The notes: generated from the letters alone by a model not told the origin. A DNA stretch of 64,000 bases from Tetrahymena elliotti 4EA (GCA_000231825.2 JH720340.1:372001-436000), one strand, 5' to 3'. Positions 37,401 to 50,784 are shown, numbered from the stretch's first letter. Program-made: numbers and translations.

Positions 37401-40400
37401 TCTTGTGCAAAGCTGTCAAAATCCTTATGAGTTTAAGAAGGAGTATTTTATTTAATAGAAAAGTTTTCATAGCTATTATTCTGATATGAATCACTAAAAT
37501 TTTTTTAAAAAATTATAGGTAAATCTTATCTTAAAAATACAATTTGATCTAAAAATAAAACAATTAAAAGAAGAAGCAGTAGAATTAAAAGTTACAAAAT
37601 ATTTCATAACTTATGAAGAAATAAAAAAATTCATAAGACGAAAGTCTAGTTAATGATGAATATGCTAAAAAAGATATTTTTTTAAGAGAATTTCTAATAT
37701 TTTTATTATCTTTAAACTTTTTCATTTATTTTTTTTTTTGATTAAACAATTTTTTCCTCAAAAATTTTTCAGATAATGTTTTATCTTTTTGTGAAATAGT
37801 TAAATTGTTTTAATAAAAATCTTAATCTTTTTTTTTTAATGATTTTGTTTTAATTAAAATCTTAATCTTTTTTATTAATTCAATAATTTTTTATTGAAAT
37901 TATTGAAAAGGTTTTATTGAAAAAATTAATTAAAAGTGTTGAAGTTAATTTATGAGAAATAAAAGAAATTAAATATATTTTTTGAGAAAAAATTACTTGT
38001 TTTTTTCACTTTTAGGTTTGCTCTCATGATGTCTATCGAAACTTTAGGCAGATAAAAAGTTAAGTTCTGATTAAAAGTGGAGCCCTTTTCTAGAATGAAT
38101 TTCATTGAAATTTTCAAAACGTGCTGTTTCTACTCTTTCTGAAGGGAAATATGCCAATGGAGTATTTTCTTGATTATTTAATTTTACATTCTAAATAATA
38201 TTTTCAAAGCAATTATTATCAATTTAAGAATTTTTGGTAGATTGATTAGGAGTTTGTATTTAATGGTAAAATAGTTGATGTTCAAATTACTAATTTTATA
38301 ATGATTAAAATGGAGGCTAATAGAATTAATAATTATTTTAGTTATTTTTTGAATCAGTAATCTCAGGAGTAATTTAAGAGAAATCCCTGTAATCATTCTA
38401 TTTTGTATTGTCTATAAAATTGTTAATTATTTCATTTTTATTTGCTTTTTAATCTGAGTTAAACTTTCTTGAATGATAGAATTTAGGTTCTTAACAATTT
38501 TATTCACTATTAGCTATTGAATTATATTAATAACAATACTATTCTTGTTCATTTTTTATTTCATCATTACATGCAGAATATCTTGAACTATGGTTGCTTT
38601 CAGTCAGCTTTTTCTTTTAGCTATTCATTATATTAGCCCATACTCTATTACTTTATCTGCCTTCTTCAAGCTAGTCTTCATAAGGTAAATTATTATTTTA
38701 GAAATAGCTTTGTGGTGTTCTTTTCACATTTTCCTCTTCATTTTATCTCTGACTCTATTACTTTTCCATATCTATTTGAATACTTTCATTCTTTTAAGAA
38801 CTATTTTAAGAATCAATTTAATTAGATTTATCTTCCTAGTTGGATGGTGGATGAATTTTATAGCCAAGTTATGCTTCCTGGTTTTTATTTTTTTAAGGTG
38901 AAGAAATTTAGAAATCATTATTTATTTTCTAGTTTGGTATTTGATAGTCATTATTAAATTTTTAGCTAGGTATTTGGAAGTCATTATTAGCCTTTTAACT
39001 TTAGCAAATATTTTTTTAGATGGGAAAGGTTTCAGTAATAGATAAATTGCTATTATTTTCATAGTATGGTATCTTTTAAGTGTAAAGTGATTAATTTCTA
39101 AGGTGCTTATGTTAAGTAGGGATTGTTTTTTTATACTAGTCTAAATTTATTTCTTTTTCTTATTTATTGACCTCATTAAACCAGCTTTTCTAATCACCTA
39201 GTTTCTCAGCATATTAGCTATATGGTGTGGAAGAACCCTAGGATTTATTAGCTGAGACTACATTTAAATCTAAAGGTTAGTACAAATTACTTTCAATAAC
39301 TAAATTTTTTGGAGTTTTAAATGAGCAATCATTGTTTTGGTTGTTTGGCTATTGATATGCAACTTAGCTTGATTTATTAGGAGTAAAACATGTGTTTTTG
39401 TAGGTTGAATTATTCTTTTCAATATTAAAGTCGGTGTTTTAATTGTATTAAAGCCCTTAGAAATACTCAGGCTACTTGAAATCGGTGAAGTGCTTTTAAT
39501 AGTAAGGCTATTTTTTTACATGAAGAGTTTCAGTTTCTTCCTTAGGATGATTTTCTAGTATCTAAGGTATGTCTAAAGGTTTATCTCTAATATAAGATAG
39601 TATCTATGAAGCAGAGTTGCTTCTTCTAAAGTTAAGAATTTTTGAAGCTCTGTTTGGATCATAATAGATTGAAGGTTTGAATTTTGTGTGGACATTTTTT
39701 AGGTCTTTTAAGTCATTCATTTCTATACCAATATCTGTGATTTTTCTTTTGATTGAATCAATTCCTTTCATATGTTACTATTTTTACCAAATATTTTTAG
39801 TGATGAGAGATTGAATATAAGTTATTTCCCTCTCTTTTTCTCTTTTGATATCATCAATCATCATCTTAAAGTATTTTTACCTGATAGAGTCTACTTCAAA
39901 TAATCTGCCTTCTAAAATCTAGATTTAAACTTCTAAATTCTATTTGATACAATAGAATTGCTATTATTGGTCTAAATCAGTATTCTATATAGGTGTTTAG
40001 TAATCTCTAGTTTATTATTAGATCTACACATTGTTATCAACTCTGTCTAAATTAATATTTGGTTCTTTGTTTTATGGGTAGTAATAAGAATTTTTATATT
40101 CATCTACATTAGAGCTTAGTGAATAATTTTTTTAAGATGGATTATTATTTTCTATCTGAAACACATTGTTTTCATACTTTGAATCTTAAAAGTTAGATTA
40201 ATCTATTTTTTAATCTTTTTTAAAATAATTAATATTTATTTAAATATATAAAAAACATACCTTGTGATTGAATTTTATTGTAGCCTTTTGGTGTTAAGAG
40301 CTATTATGCTTATCCATATCCTGCGTATCCTATATTCTTTTCATTTAAATCCATAGGTTTAACAAAATTATTTTTTTTACTTGGTTAATTTATATTGCTT

Positions 40401-40943
40401 GGTTATGATAATTATGAGTAATTGCTTTCAAATTAGTATGGAGATTTTAAATCATTTAATATTAACTCCTTCTAGGCAGGATTATTTGCGAAACAAGTAT
40501 CTATGACGTTAGATACTTTATTATACTCAGATTCAACAGAAATTTAGCAAGGCTAGTTAAAAGGAGCCTCGTTTATAGTAGAAGCAGAAGATTTATTATA
40601 GGAGAATATTTCATTTTTACCCTAAAAATAAGAATTTGCATCTATTTGTTATACTAATTATAATTGTTAGATTATTTTTTATGATCAAATACTTACTATT
40701 GTAAGAGTTAGGGATGAAGTAAGAAGAGCCCTGTTTTGCAGAAACTGAAGCTATTTTAAAAAATAATACTCTTAATTTTAATCCTTTAAATAGTTCTACA
40801 TTAAATAATATGGAAATAAATTTTCAAAGTTATTTGATTGCAATTTTCGGAGGATATAATATCTTTGAATTATATTTCAATAATTTACACTGGTTTCCTG
40901 CAGTTTATGTAAAGGGAATTGAACTCGCACCTGAGAGATTCAT
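34472..40943 (-). CDS. Giant Q/N-rich protein with coiled coil and C-terminal PH-like domain
   Basis: Six exons, 40943-40889, 40750-40697, 40641-40261, 40202-37997, 37493-35099 and 35044-34472, total 1888 codons (1887 residues) with consistent phases; introns 138, 55, 58, 503 and 54 nt. Most of the chain is low-complexity Asn/Gln/Ser/Lys, intrinsically disordered by appearance. A clear coiled coil lies around residues 270-330 (KYFKMMIDDIKREKEREITY, then KGIDSIKRKITDIG). The last ~100 residues look like a PH domain: RRIFFSSDFRFFCWKG, ELKRIFPI, a CSFSLILEDRTIDLQA strand pair and a closing helix EKEQFIKGLQIIF, the layout of PLC-type PH domains. A scaffold bound to membrane lipid is a reasonable inference. 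The 503-nt intron joins what could otherwise be two genes; phase matching favours one. Start ATG 40943 rests on phase matching too. Confidence 0.75.
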
Positions 40944-42133
40944 ATTTGTTAAGTATTTGCTCATTTTGTTAGTTTGCTTATCTCTTTTATTTTTCTTTAA
41001 TAATTTAATTAATATTTTTTGCAATTATCAAAAAAAATCTTTAAAATTAGAGGATTTAAAGCAGTTAATTACTATTTCTTTTAATATGATGTAATTAAAA
41101 GATACAATCTTTTTTTTTAGTAAGATTCAGTGGATTTTAGATACCAAAAAGATACTTCTACTGATTTTCACTTTAAATTACATTTTTTACTAACTTTTTT
41201 CCAAAAATGTATTCTTTTGGAATTTATTTTAAGATTTTTATAAAATAGTATTTATTTAGTAAATTATTTTAACTTTTTAAATTAAAATAAAAAAGGAAAC
41301 CTATTTGTTTTAGTGTTTAAAAAATAAAAGCAAAGTTAAATTAATCTACAATTCCAAATAAAGAATATGAATACTCTTTCTCTTTTCTTCACATCAAATT
41401 TCATAAAATAAAATTCAGTAAAATTTATTTGTATTGAACTGAACATCTTATTTTGTCAAAAATTTTACAAATATTTTCTAAAATAATTTTTTATAAAAAT
41501 CTTCAATATTTATTAAAATAATATCTTATATTCATTGATCATTTTTTATAAAAGAATTTCATAATTATAAGAAGCAATTAATTATTAATTCAAATAAAAA
41601 AATTAAACAAAATCAAAATCAAATATTATTAATTAATTACATGATAACGTTTATTTTATAAAATTAAAAACTGTAATCAGCCACAAGTAGTTATCTGAAG
41701 CCGAAAAATCAACTCTGAAAGAGTTAATTTTAAATAATTAATTCTAAACACAAATAAAAAAAAGTTTATGAATTTATTATTATTTTTTTTGAAGGCTTTT
41801 AATGGCTAAAAAGAAAAATAATCACCACTCGTTTTTATCCAACTTAATTGAAAAAGGAAAATTATTTGTAATTTACTAGTAAAGAAGAAAGAAATATAAT
41901 GTGCAAAAATAGCTTATTAGTTGATAGCAAATGAAATTTAGTGCTTATATCAATCAAATTAATATTTTTAAATTGTAATGATTAGTTATTGATTGATGAT
42001 CAATATTTGATTTGTATAAAAACTAATAATAATTAGAATTAGCAAATCTAGATTATTTCCAATATTTTTTGTTTTTAATAAATATTAATTAATATTCTCA
42101 ACTAAAAGGATTTATACATTTACTAAAAAATTA
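40944..42133. other. Intergenic region between diverging genes
   Basis: About 1.2 kb between the minus-strand giant gene and the plus-strand Gly2 gene, so probably both promoters. A plus-strand frame at 40810-41094 that overlaps the first exon of the giant gene continues open into here but turns into A/T-rich sequence. No defined element is recognised. Confidence 0.5.
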
Positions 42134-43854
42134 ATGGGAAGCTCAGCAAGTTAAACAAATATCAAACAAGACAAACAAAAATCTTCAGAAATTAATTTTA
42201 GTAAGCAAAGAGAATAAAGCCCAGAGCATTCTCCTTAGAGAAAATCAGTTATGGGTACTCCGAAGCTAGGTGCTATAAATTCACCAAATATTAGAAAAAG
42301 TCCTTTGCTTAAAAGCTCAGAAAGGGTACTGGAATTATTTTCACCTAATCTGAATGATAAACATTGCGGATAATCGTCAGCACAAGCAAGTGAAATTAGT
42401 GATTAAGACTAAAGCTAAATAAATAACATATTTAGGCCAAGAAAAGCTTCAAAATTTCAGGATAAAAAGCTAGTTAATGAGGTTCATACAGGTTTTTTAA
42501 AAGATCATCTTAGCTCTAAAAACGATCTACATTAAAATTTAAAGGAGATTCCTACTTACAGATCTATTTAAATGAATGACAGTAAGAGAAATACCATAAA
42601 ACTAAATTTAGATCCTAACTTCGATGATCATAATTAAATTCATAGTCTCAAAGATCATGATGGTTTTTAGTTTAATAATGATAATGATTATCACTCAAAA
42701 TATAGCAATAATGATGCACTAAGAGCACATACAGATAGGGCAATAAATTCTCATATTTTATCTTATATTTAATAGTTTGGATAGAAGCTAAATTCTTCAA
42801 AACATAAAAATGAGCAAAACCTATTTTCAAATGAATCTGATATGTTTTTTAGAAAAAAAGATCACTAGAAAGAAGATGAGGTAATTATTAAATAAAAATT
42901 CATTAGTTAGTTATTTATTGAGTTAAATTAGTTTATTTATGAAAATTTTATAAAATTAACTTTTAAAGATTTTTAACATAGAACAATTTTATCATTTTAT
43001 TACCTAAATAGATTCAACTTATGAAGCTGTTGAATTTATAAATTTATTTTTTAAATAGATTAAATTAAAACCTCTTTATCATCTTAATTATTGTATGAAC
43101 TTTAAATATTAAAGAAAATTAGTTTAATGTAAAATATTATTTTATAAAATAGAAAAATCAAGCTAAAAACTCTAATTCGTAGTAAGGAACACAAATTTAT
43201 AATAATATTTAATCTTTGACTGATATCAGTCAAAAAAAGTTGAAAAGTTTACAAGAGATATCCTAGAGTTTATAAAAGCAATCAAAATCTGCCAGTTAGC
43301 TGGAAGGTGATTAAGAATAATCAGGTACTGAATAAACAAATGGAGATCTTTTCAAGCATGAAGTGATATAAATATCGAAAAGCAAGAATAATAAGGAGTT
43401 CTTTAAGAAAGGAAATGTCTATCTTTTAGTTTAAGATGAAAACAGTAGCTTGTAAAAAAAGTTGAGTAAGAATGACTAAGAGAATATTATTTAAGATTTA
43501 ATAGCCAACAATATTAGCATCACTGATTTCCTTATCAGCGAAAAAGAAGACATTTAAGAATAAATTCTCATAAATCAGTAAAAAAAGAAGTTACTAGTAT
43601 AGTAATAGTAATTATAAGAAACTAAAGCCAACAAAAAAACAAAAAGAAACTATAGAATAGAGTATGATAATCAGTAATCTTCAATGAACTCACTAAACGA
43701 TACTTAAAACTAAGATAATTTAACTAAAAATGTAAATAGCTAATAAATAATTAACCTTCAACAATCATCATAGCCGTAAAATATAATAATCTCGTATAAC
43801 TAAGAGTGGGAACAAATGAGAAGCAGAGGTGCTTTCTAGTCTGGTGCAAACTGA
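42134..43854 (+). CDS. Hydrophilic protein with MGSS N-terminus, unknown function
   Basis: Exons 42134-42880 and 43153-43854 (272-nt intron GTAATTATT...ATAAAATAG, both exons whole codons) encode 482 residues to TGA 43852. The start MGSSAS offers Gly2 with Ser6, a good N-myristoylation context. The N-terminal third carries many SP/TP sites (EQSPEHSPQRKS, MGTPKLG, INSPNIRKSP), suggesting proline-directed phosphorylation. The rest is Asn/Lys/Asp-rich without membrane segments. The second exon has an Arg/Lys-rich helix near the end (TKANKKTKRNYRIEYD). No domain is recognised. A peripheral membrane or cortical protein is a guess from the N-terminus. A small extra exon inside the long intron cannot be excluded. 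Confidence 0.75.
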
Positions 43855-44940
43855 AAATCCTATATAAAAGACTAATAAATAAACAATTAGAATTAAATAT
43901 AAAAAAATACAATGAAGAAATATTAGAAATAAATTAATAAAAATCAAAATATAAAAAAGTTAATCATACTAAAAAGACATACAATTAACAATCATAATTT
44001 CATTTGAAATACAATGATTCAATTTAATTAAATTTGTCAGAAATTATTTAAAATATTATCAAATTATATTAAAATTATTATTATTTTCATCTCTAAAATT
44101 AAATTTCATAAAGGTTTCAGTAAAATTTATAATCTACAAAATATATTGTATAAAAATTTAAATACTTTAAATATTTAAAAGTTTGTTTAATTTTCTTTCC
44201 AATTTTTTTAAAAAAAGAATTTCTTATTTTTATTATTAATAGTAATAATTCTAAAATTTTTTACAAAATAGTTTGATTAAATTGAAAAAATAATTTATAA
44301 TTGTAAAAGATTCATGTTAGAATTTAAATTATATTTTTGATAAGCAAGTTAAACAATTAAATTTTTGAATTAAAATTTTAATTTGGAATTTTTTTAAATA
44401 TTTTAATTTTGGTTTTTTAAACCTTCAAATTGTTAATCGTTAATTTCTCTTTTAATTTTTATAGCTATTTAAACAAACAAAAATGTTTTAAAAATTGAAA
44501 TGACTATTTAAAGAAATCAAATAAAAATAGTTGGTATAGGATGGATACTAAAAATCAAATATAAGATTTATTATCAATCAAATAAATTGAAATAAAAGTT
44601 AGATAGCAAAAATAATGATTAGCCCTTCATGCGCATCAAAATAAATAAGAAATTTTATAACTTAAGAATTCTTTATAAAATTTGAAGAGTGTTTTATAAA
44701 TAAGAGGCTTTAACATTTTAGTTAATTTGTTTGTTTGATTGCTTGTTTGTTTTTTGATTGATTGATTGCTTTTTATTTAACAAGACAGTAGTAAGAATAA
44801 TTCCATTCAATTAATAGTTTCTCTGAAATGATTAATAAAATAAATAGATAACTTTTCAATTAATAACAAAAAAGATTATCAAAAAATATTAAAACAGCAA
44901 ATAAACACAAAATAACTTAGAAGAACAATTTTATACAAGA
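43855..44940. other. Intergenic A+T-rich DNA
   Basis: About 1.1 kb with a tttg/attg microsatellite-like stretch near 44728-44770. No supported gene or element. Confidence 0.55.
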
Positions 44941-46847
44941 ATGAATCTCGATAGTATTTTTGAATGGTAGAATAATTAACACATTTTTAAACTAGATTTA
45001 AATGTCAATTAAGCATAAGTCAGAAAAAATAGCATTCAAATAAATTATCAAGTGGCTCTTTTGTCTCATTTATGCTTAATTGAAAATGATTTTGAAGCAA
45101 ATAATTAACTTACCAACAAAATATTCATTATTATTAATAAAATTGCTAATCATATTTCTATCAATAAAGGATTTTAAAGTAGCCTATTAACTATCCAGGC
45201 AAACATTAGGATTCTCAACCCAGAACTAATCCTGCTTATAAGCCACTTGAAGCCAAAGCTTAAGTATGATATGATTATTTTTAAAAAAATATGATACTCA
45301 AGTTTAATTTAAGCAGAGAGTGAATTTACAAATGAATTGCTTAACAGTTAGAGAAAAGCAAAACTTATTATTTTTATTTAATCTAAAAGTTCCATATTAT
45401 TTTTAAAGCCACTGGTGAATATATTAGAGAAAAGATGCTCGATGGAAAGGTAAAATTCATTTTATTTTAATAAAAATAGAATTATATTTATTCAAACCTT
45501 TGAAATAATTAAAATTTGCATAAAAAAACAATTATTTTACCGTTGCAGATGAAGAATAAATAGTTGTTATTAATAAAATATCAAGGGTGTTAACATGAGA
45601 GATTTCGGTGCATTTACTTTTGAAATATTTTCTGATACAGTAAAACCTGCTTAACATTCTAATTTCGATATTGCCAAGGACTTAGATGAATAGCGTGCTG
45701 ATCGTAAGCATGTTCACAGAATTAGGTAATTCTAATTTATCTTTAGAAAAAATCTCATATTCATTCAAAAATTAACTTAATGAATAGACCTTGCTTTGTT
45801 CCTGATAAAAAATTCAGATATGCTCTCTCTCGTTATGCAGGAAAAGAAGAAATTACTGGTAATTCAAACTAAAAAATGTGCATTTTATACAAAAAAATAT
45901 TTATTGATAGATTAAAAGCTTAATAACTTAACTTATTTCAGTGCTATTTAATGCAATAATTTTCTTTTCAATGAAAAATAACATTACTTTAAATTAAAAT
46001 GGCACAGCAGCCTAGCTTTTATAGTTAGTTTTTGCTTTCCCAAACATCAAATAGCAATTAAAAACTAGAGAAAATATATTAAGTTATTTATTAATTATAA
46101 ATATAGCTCCTAAGAGTCAACACTCTATTTATCAAAAGGGTTTTGGTATGATGTTTTGTAATGCTGGACCTATAGCTGCATCATGGTAATCATTTAATTC
46201 TAAATGAAATTTTTATGATAAGTTAATTTTTGAAAAAAATAAGTTTCCTTGGTAAGGAAGTTGTCTCAAGTGCTCACAATGCTTTCATCTAAGCTGTATC
46301 TGATCTTACAACTTTAGGTAAATCAGAATTTTTACAATGAATAAATTAATAAATATATCTTTAAATGAATAGGACATGGATTAAATATTGATTTAGGCTT
46401 CGTTAAAGTCTACGTATAAGATAGAGATTTAAGATATAGTTACAACTAAAATTTTGCAAATACATTGAATAACAAAAACTTTGAATACAGAGTAAATTTA
46501 TTAAAATAATTAGCAATTATTAATATTAAATTATCAAATATTCTTTAGTTAAGAAAATCAGATACTCCTACTTCTGAACACTGGAACACAACTTATGAAT
46601 CAAAATGGGCTAAATCTTCGTAAATTTACATTAACTATTGATTAATATGTTCTTTTTATAACTAAAAAATTTATTTATAATTAGATTGAACTCTTTGTTA
46701 AAAAGACCCAACAGTAACCAAGTTAGAAACTATTATGAAAAGACATTAGCTTTAAAGATTATGTCTTTGGACTTAAGTACTGCTGAATAAACCAACTACT
46801 CTAGAATCAAGCCTAAGCCACAATAATTACCTCCCCTCAAAAAGTGA
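44941..46847 (+). CDS. CCDC81-type HU-domain protein (multi-exon, provisional)
   Basis: Recognised exons in order: QPINYPGKHQDSQPRTNPAY (45184-45261); KATGEYIREKMLDGK (ends 45450); first HU-like core with VNMRDFGAFTFEIF and a long loop (about 45592-45725); RPCFVPDKKFRYALSRYAGK (about 45785-45860); IYQKGFGMMFCNAGPIAASW (about 46110-46185); FLGKEVVSSAHNAFIQAVSD (about 46243-46318); GHGLNIDLGFVKVYVQDRDL (46375-46493); a Ser/Trp exon (from ~46549) and the last exon ending LPPLKK, TGA 46845. The pattern 'GV-nonpolar-FGAFTF ... RP-FVP-KF' and the second 'KGFG...' core match the paired HU domains of CCDC81, a eukaryotic family linked to centrioles and cilia. An apparent one-base frame break lies near 45590. 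ATG 44941 is only a candidate start; the first intron could not be placed. Confidence 0.7.
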
Positions 46848-48259
46848 AATAACTTGCTAAGTTTGCTAATTAAGAAGGAAGATGCTTGAAAAATAATAAT
46901 CTTTCTATTTTTAAACGAAATTATACAATTTAATAAATGGATTTATCCACTTCATATATATAAAAATATAAATAAATTTGTAATTTGTATACCAATAATA
47001 ATAGTAAGTTAGTGAGATTCTGCTTATTTCTTTACACACACACTCTCTTCCTTCATCAAACAATTTTCAGAAAAATATAATTTATCATTTTATTATTTCA
47101 AAGCATCGTTTTTATGAAAATAGTGAACGCATCTAAATTTACTCAAAAAAAAAAAATCATTTAGATTTATTAAAAAATTTCTTTTTTAAATTTTTTGTAA
47201 AATAAGCAGTTCGTTAGTCGGAAAAAATAGAAGAAAATCAATGGAAGCTTCTTCTTAAAAATCAAACAAAACCTTTTTTACATTCTGTAAACCTATCTCT
47301 TTAAAAAATTAATACTTTTTAATTTATCAAAAATGGTTTAAGGGATATAAAAAATAATGTAATTTTATGAATATTTTTTTTAATTGAGAACTCAAATTTT
47401 TTTTTCCTTTATTTAATTCTAAATTGTTTCTTTCATCAAATTTTTCATTTAAAGTTTTAAATATTTTTAAAACTGAATTTATTGATGTAATAATCAAACA
47501 TTTTTGTTTATTAAATATTAATTTTTATTTTTAAATAATTTCAAATGAATACAAACTTTTTAAATTACTTGATTAACTAATATGCTCATTTTATTTAAAA
47601 CTTATAAATTAATTTTAAAAAACTAAAAGTATTAAATTTGAGTTTTGCTAAAGATCTTTAAGATTTTTGTATTGAGCTAAAGTGGAATCGAAGCTTTGAG
47701 ACTCCTTAATGATCTAAAAGATTATCTCTTTAAGTATTTACAAAAAATTATTCTATTAAAAATGTAAATTATAAATATTTTGAATAGGCTCTATCAAAGA
47801 AATTAAAAATGGCGTACTTATTATTGAGTAATAGAGGATAAAAAAATTGATTAAACTTAATTAAAATTAGATTTGCTTATTGATTTTAAAGTTAATCATC
47901 TATTAAAAAAATTAAACTATTCTAATACAAATTAAATTGAATTTTGCTACTGAAATCAATTATTAAACTTGTTTAACCTAGAATGAGTTTCATTATTGAG
48001 ATATTTTACAGAGATCTAAATTAGAACCCAAACTTGAAGCGTCATGCTCAAATCATTTAAACTTTACAAAACTTTAATTAAGGATAGTATAAACAAATTA
48101 TCTCAAAATAAAAATAGAGCTTAATCATTTCTGAATATAAAAATTACAAAAAAACCTAATAGTATAAAAATATGATATGATTTAAATATTTTTAAATAAA
48201 ATATAAAGTATGCAACTCAAAGAAATTGAATAGCTTCTAAAATTAAAAAATTCTAAAAT
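46848..48259. other. Intergenic region with one small possible frame
   Basis: Mostly low-complexity A/T. A frame at 47983-48180 is listed separately. Near 47150 a nine-base A run; nothing else is supported. Confidence 0.5.
47983..48180 (+). CDS. Possible 65-residue protein, unknown
   Basis: ATG 47983 to TGA 48178. The translation is rather protein-like (IEIFYRDLNQNPNLKRHAQI) and basic, with a TGA bounding the frame about 50 nt upstream. It lies opposite and just beyond the tandem paralogue pair and shares no evident similarity with it. It could be a small gene, a terminal exon or chance. Confidence 0.25.
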
Positions 48260-48360
48260 ATAAAAATTAATTATTTTATTTTGAGATCTTTAAATAATAA
48301 GTTTAAAATTGAGAGATAGAATACAATTTTATTTTAAAAATAAAAATAAATAATTTTGTG

Positions 48361-49185
48361 TCAATCTTTATAAAAATCTTTAAGTCTATAAGCTAAACTT
48401 GGATAATATCTAAAGTTTTCTTTAATTATTTGGAGGAAACTATTTTTTAGTTTCTTATCTGTTGTACATTTGAGATTCATTAAAACATCGATTATGATTC
48501 TTGTTAATATTTCATGAATTTGTTTGTTTTTTTTAGATAAATTATCCAAGTTTTTATAATCATCTTACTTATTCAATTCAACAACTTAAGATAAATTTTT
48601 TAAGCTTTTTAATACATAATCTTCGCCTTCAATTAATAAATCTAGATTATTTTCTTTTTCATTAATTGTTATGAAATTCCCTCCTTTTTTTCTCGAAGCA
48701 AGTAGTTCAACTGCTATTTAAGATTGAATAATTGACAACAAAAGAAAATTATTCTATTCAATCTAGCTTTCTAAGTGCTCTAATTCCTCTAAAGTAAAAG
48801 ATTTAGAAAGCTCTATTAGATCATAAGCATACTCGAGTTTTTATATAGGATCCTTTTCCTTTTTATATTTTTCTATGTGCTTGATTCCTTTTGGCTTTTT
48901 TGAATCTAGGTATCTAAAATAAAAAGATATCATCAAAAAAATAGATCCAAAAATTAGAAGTATATTTTCTTCTGCCTAATCCCTTAACCTGAAGATGCCA
49001 CCATAATCTCTACGGTCTTCTACATAGCAATAATAATTCTTAAAATAAATTTAAGAATTGTAATATAAAGGTTTAGGTCTATTTAAACACTAAAGACTAA
49101 TTTAAGTTCCTTTGTTGCTTTTTTTTACAACATGACTTAGAGAAGACGATTATCTTCCCTAATTCAGCTTAAGCAATTTTATCAT
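48361..49185 (-). CDS. Membrane-anchored paralogue, copy 1, unknown function
   Basis: ATG 49185 to TGA 48361 gives 274 residues. After about 95 polar residues comes one strong transmembrane helix (LLIFGSIFLMISFYFRYL), then a basic stretch (KKPKGIKHIEKYKKEKD) and an all-helical C-terminal domain of about 160 residues with repeated 'LEELEHLESQIEQ'-style helices. The helical part may be armadillo-like or tetraspan-free coiled coil; no family is recognised. The topology suggests a tail facing the cytosol. The reading frame is open upstream of the ATG, and the paralogue has a candidate membrane-anchor exon further upstream; here that exon equivalent (about 49430-49520) carries length changes and looks decayed. 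Confidence 0.75.
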
Positions 49186-49679
49186 TTAAACCAAAAAAAA
49201 GTTTACACACTTTTTTATCTAAAATTTATTTCCTGATTATGTTTTAAGAATCTAATAAATCTTTATAAAGCACTATCAAAAAATATAATTAATTATTTTT
49301 GATATCTGATCATATTCTGATTAAATAGAATGTATTTTTGATCATCATTTATTTAATTTTTTGACCAATAAATATATAAAAACTTATTTATATTTCTAAT
49401 ATTTATCTATTACCCACACATATTTCTAGAATCATCTTTAAACAAATTAAACAATTTTTCATCTATTTTTAAAATAAAGTTGAAAACAAAATTTTTTTAA
49501 TACATTTTGTTGTGAATTGATCTCCCCTCCCTTTATTTATATTTCTATTTGATTCAATATAAAAAGCTTAATTATTTTATTTTGAGATAATTAAATAAAA
49601 AATAGATAGATAGAATACAATTTTATTTAAAAAAAAAAATAAATAAGACAATTTTTAATTATAATTTTGTAAGAATTTA

Positions 49680-50489
49680 TCAAGAAAAATGTTTAAGGTG
49701 TTAATCTAAAAATGGATAGCATCTAACATTTTCTTTCATCATTTTGAGGAAAACATTTTTTAGATTCTAATCTGTTGTACATTTGAGATTCATTAAAATA
49801 TTGATTATGATTAATGTTAACTTTTAATGAATTATTTTTTTTTTTCCTGATAAATTATCAAGGTTTTTATAATCATTTTACTTATTCTTTTCTATAACTT
49901 AAGATAAATTTTTAAAGCTTTTCAATACATAATCTTCGCCTTCAATTAATAAATCTAGATTATCTTCTCTTTCATTAATTTTTATGAAATCTCCTCCTTT
50001 TTTTCTCTCAGAAAATAGTTCAACTGCTATTTAAGATTGAATGATTGACAGCAAAAGAAAATTATTCTAGTCAATCTATCTTTCTAAGTTATCTAATTCC
50101 TCTAAAGTAAAAGATTTAGAAAGATACACCAGTTCATAAGCATACTGGAGTTTTTATATCGGATCCTTTTCCTCTTTATATTTTTCTATGTGCTTGATTC
50201 CTAGTTTATTTGAATCTAGGTATAGATAACAAAAAGATATTACTAATGCAGGGATTGTAATATATAAAGATTTTATTGCTTCTGCTTTATCTCTTGAAGA
50301 ATATAAACCATATTCACTGTATTCTGTATAGCAATAATAATTTTTAAAATAAATCTAAGAATTTTAAGATAAAGGTTTAGGTGTACTTAAACACTAAAGA
50401 CTAATTTAACTTCCTTAGTTGCTTTTTTTTTAAATATGAATGAGAGAAAATGATTGTCTTCCCTAATTCAACTTAAGCAATTTTATCAT
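49680..50489 (-). CDS. Membrane-anchored paralogue, copy 2, unknown function
   Basis: ATG 50489 to TGA 49680 gives 269 residues, colinear with copy 1 from start to stop. The opening MIKLLKLNQGRQS and the block GIKHIEKYK are shared exactly. The transmembrane helix is diverged in sequence but kept in position (LYITIPALVISFCYLYL). An A11 run near 49850 encodes a GKKK segment where copy 1 has SKKN; the frame survives. Near the C-terminus the copies differ most (FLDQHLKHFS against LAYRLKDFYKD). Retention of an open frame despite many substitutions argues that both copies are functional. Confidence 0.75.
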
Positions 50490-50784
50490 TTAAACCAAAA
50501 AAAGCTCACAAACTTTTTTATCTTTTGTTATCTCAAATTTATTACCTAATTATTATTAAGCAATCTGATAAGTCTTTATAAACCACTATCAAAAAATAAA
50601 AATTAATTATTTTGGATATCTATCTGATCATATCCTGATGGAATAGAATTTATTTTTGATACATCATTTATTAAAATTTTAGATCAATAAATATATAAAA
50701 ACTTGAATCTTCTTTTTTTGTTTCTATATCCCAAAATCAAAAGATATATTATAACACATTTAATAAAAAATTTATCTATTACAC

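Noticed and set aside
37481..37634. Separate start (MNFFISSQVMKYF) for a gene beginning at 37634
   Set aside because: The phase-2 donor at 37996 and acceptor at 37494 join the two halves exactly, so a single gene is preferred.
40810..41094. Plus-strand hydrophobic frame of about 94 residues
   Set aside because: It overlaps the first exon of the minus-strand giant gene, continues open without a near TGA and has no recognisable family.
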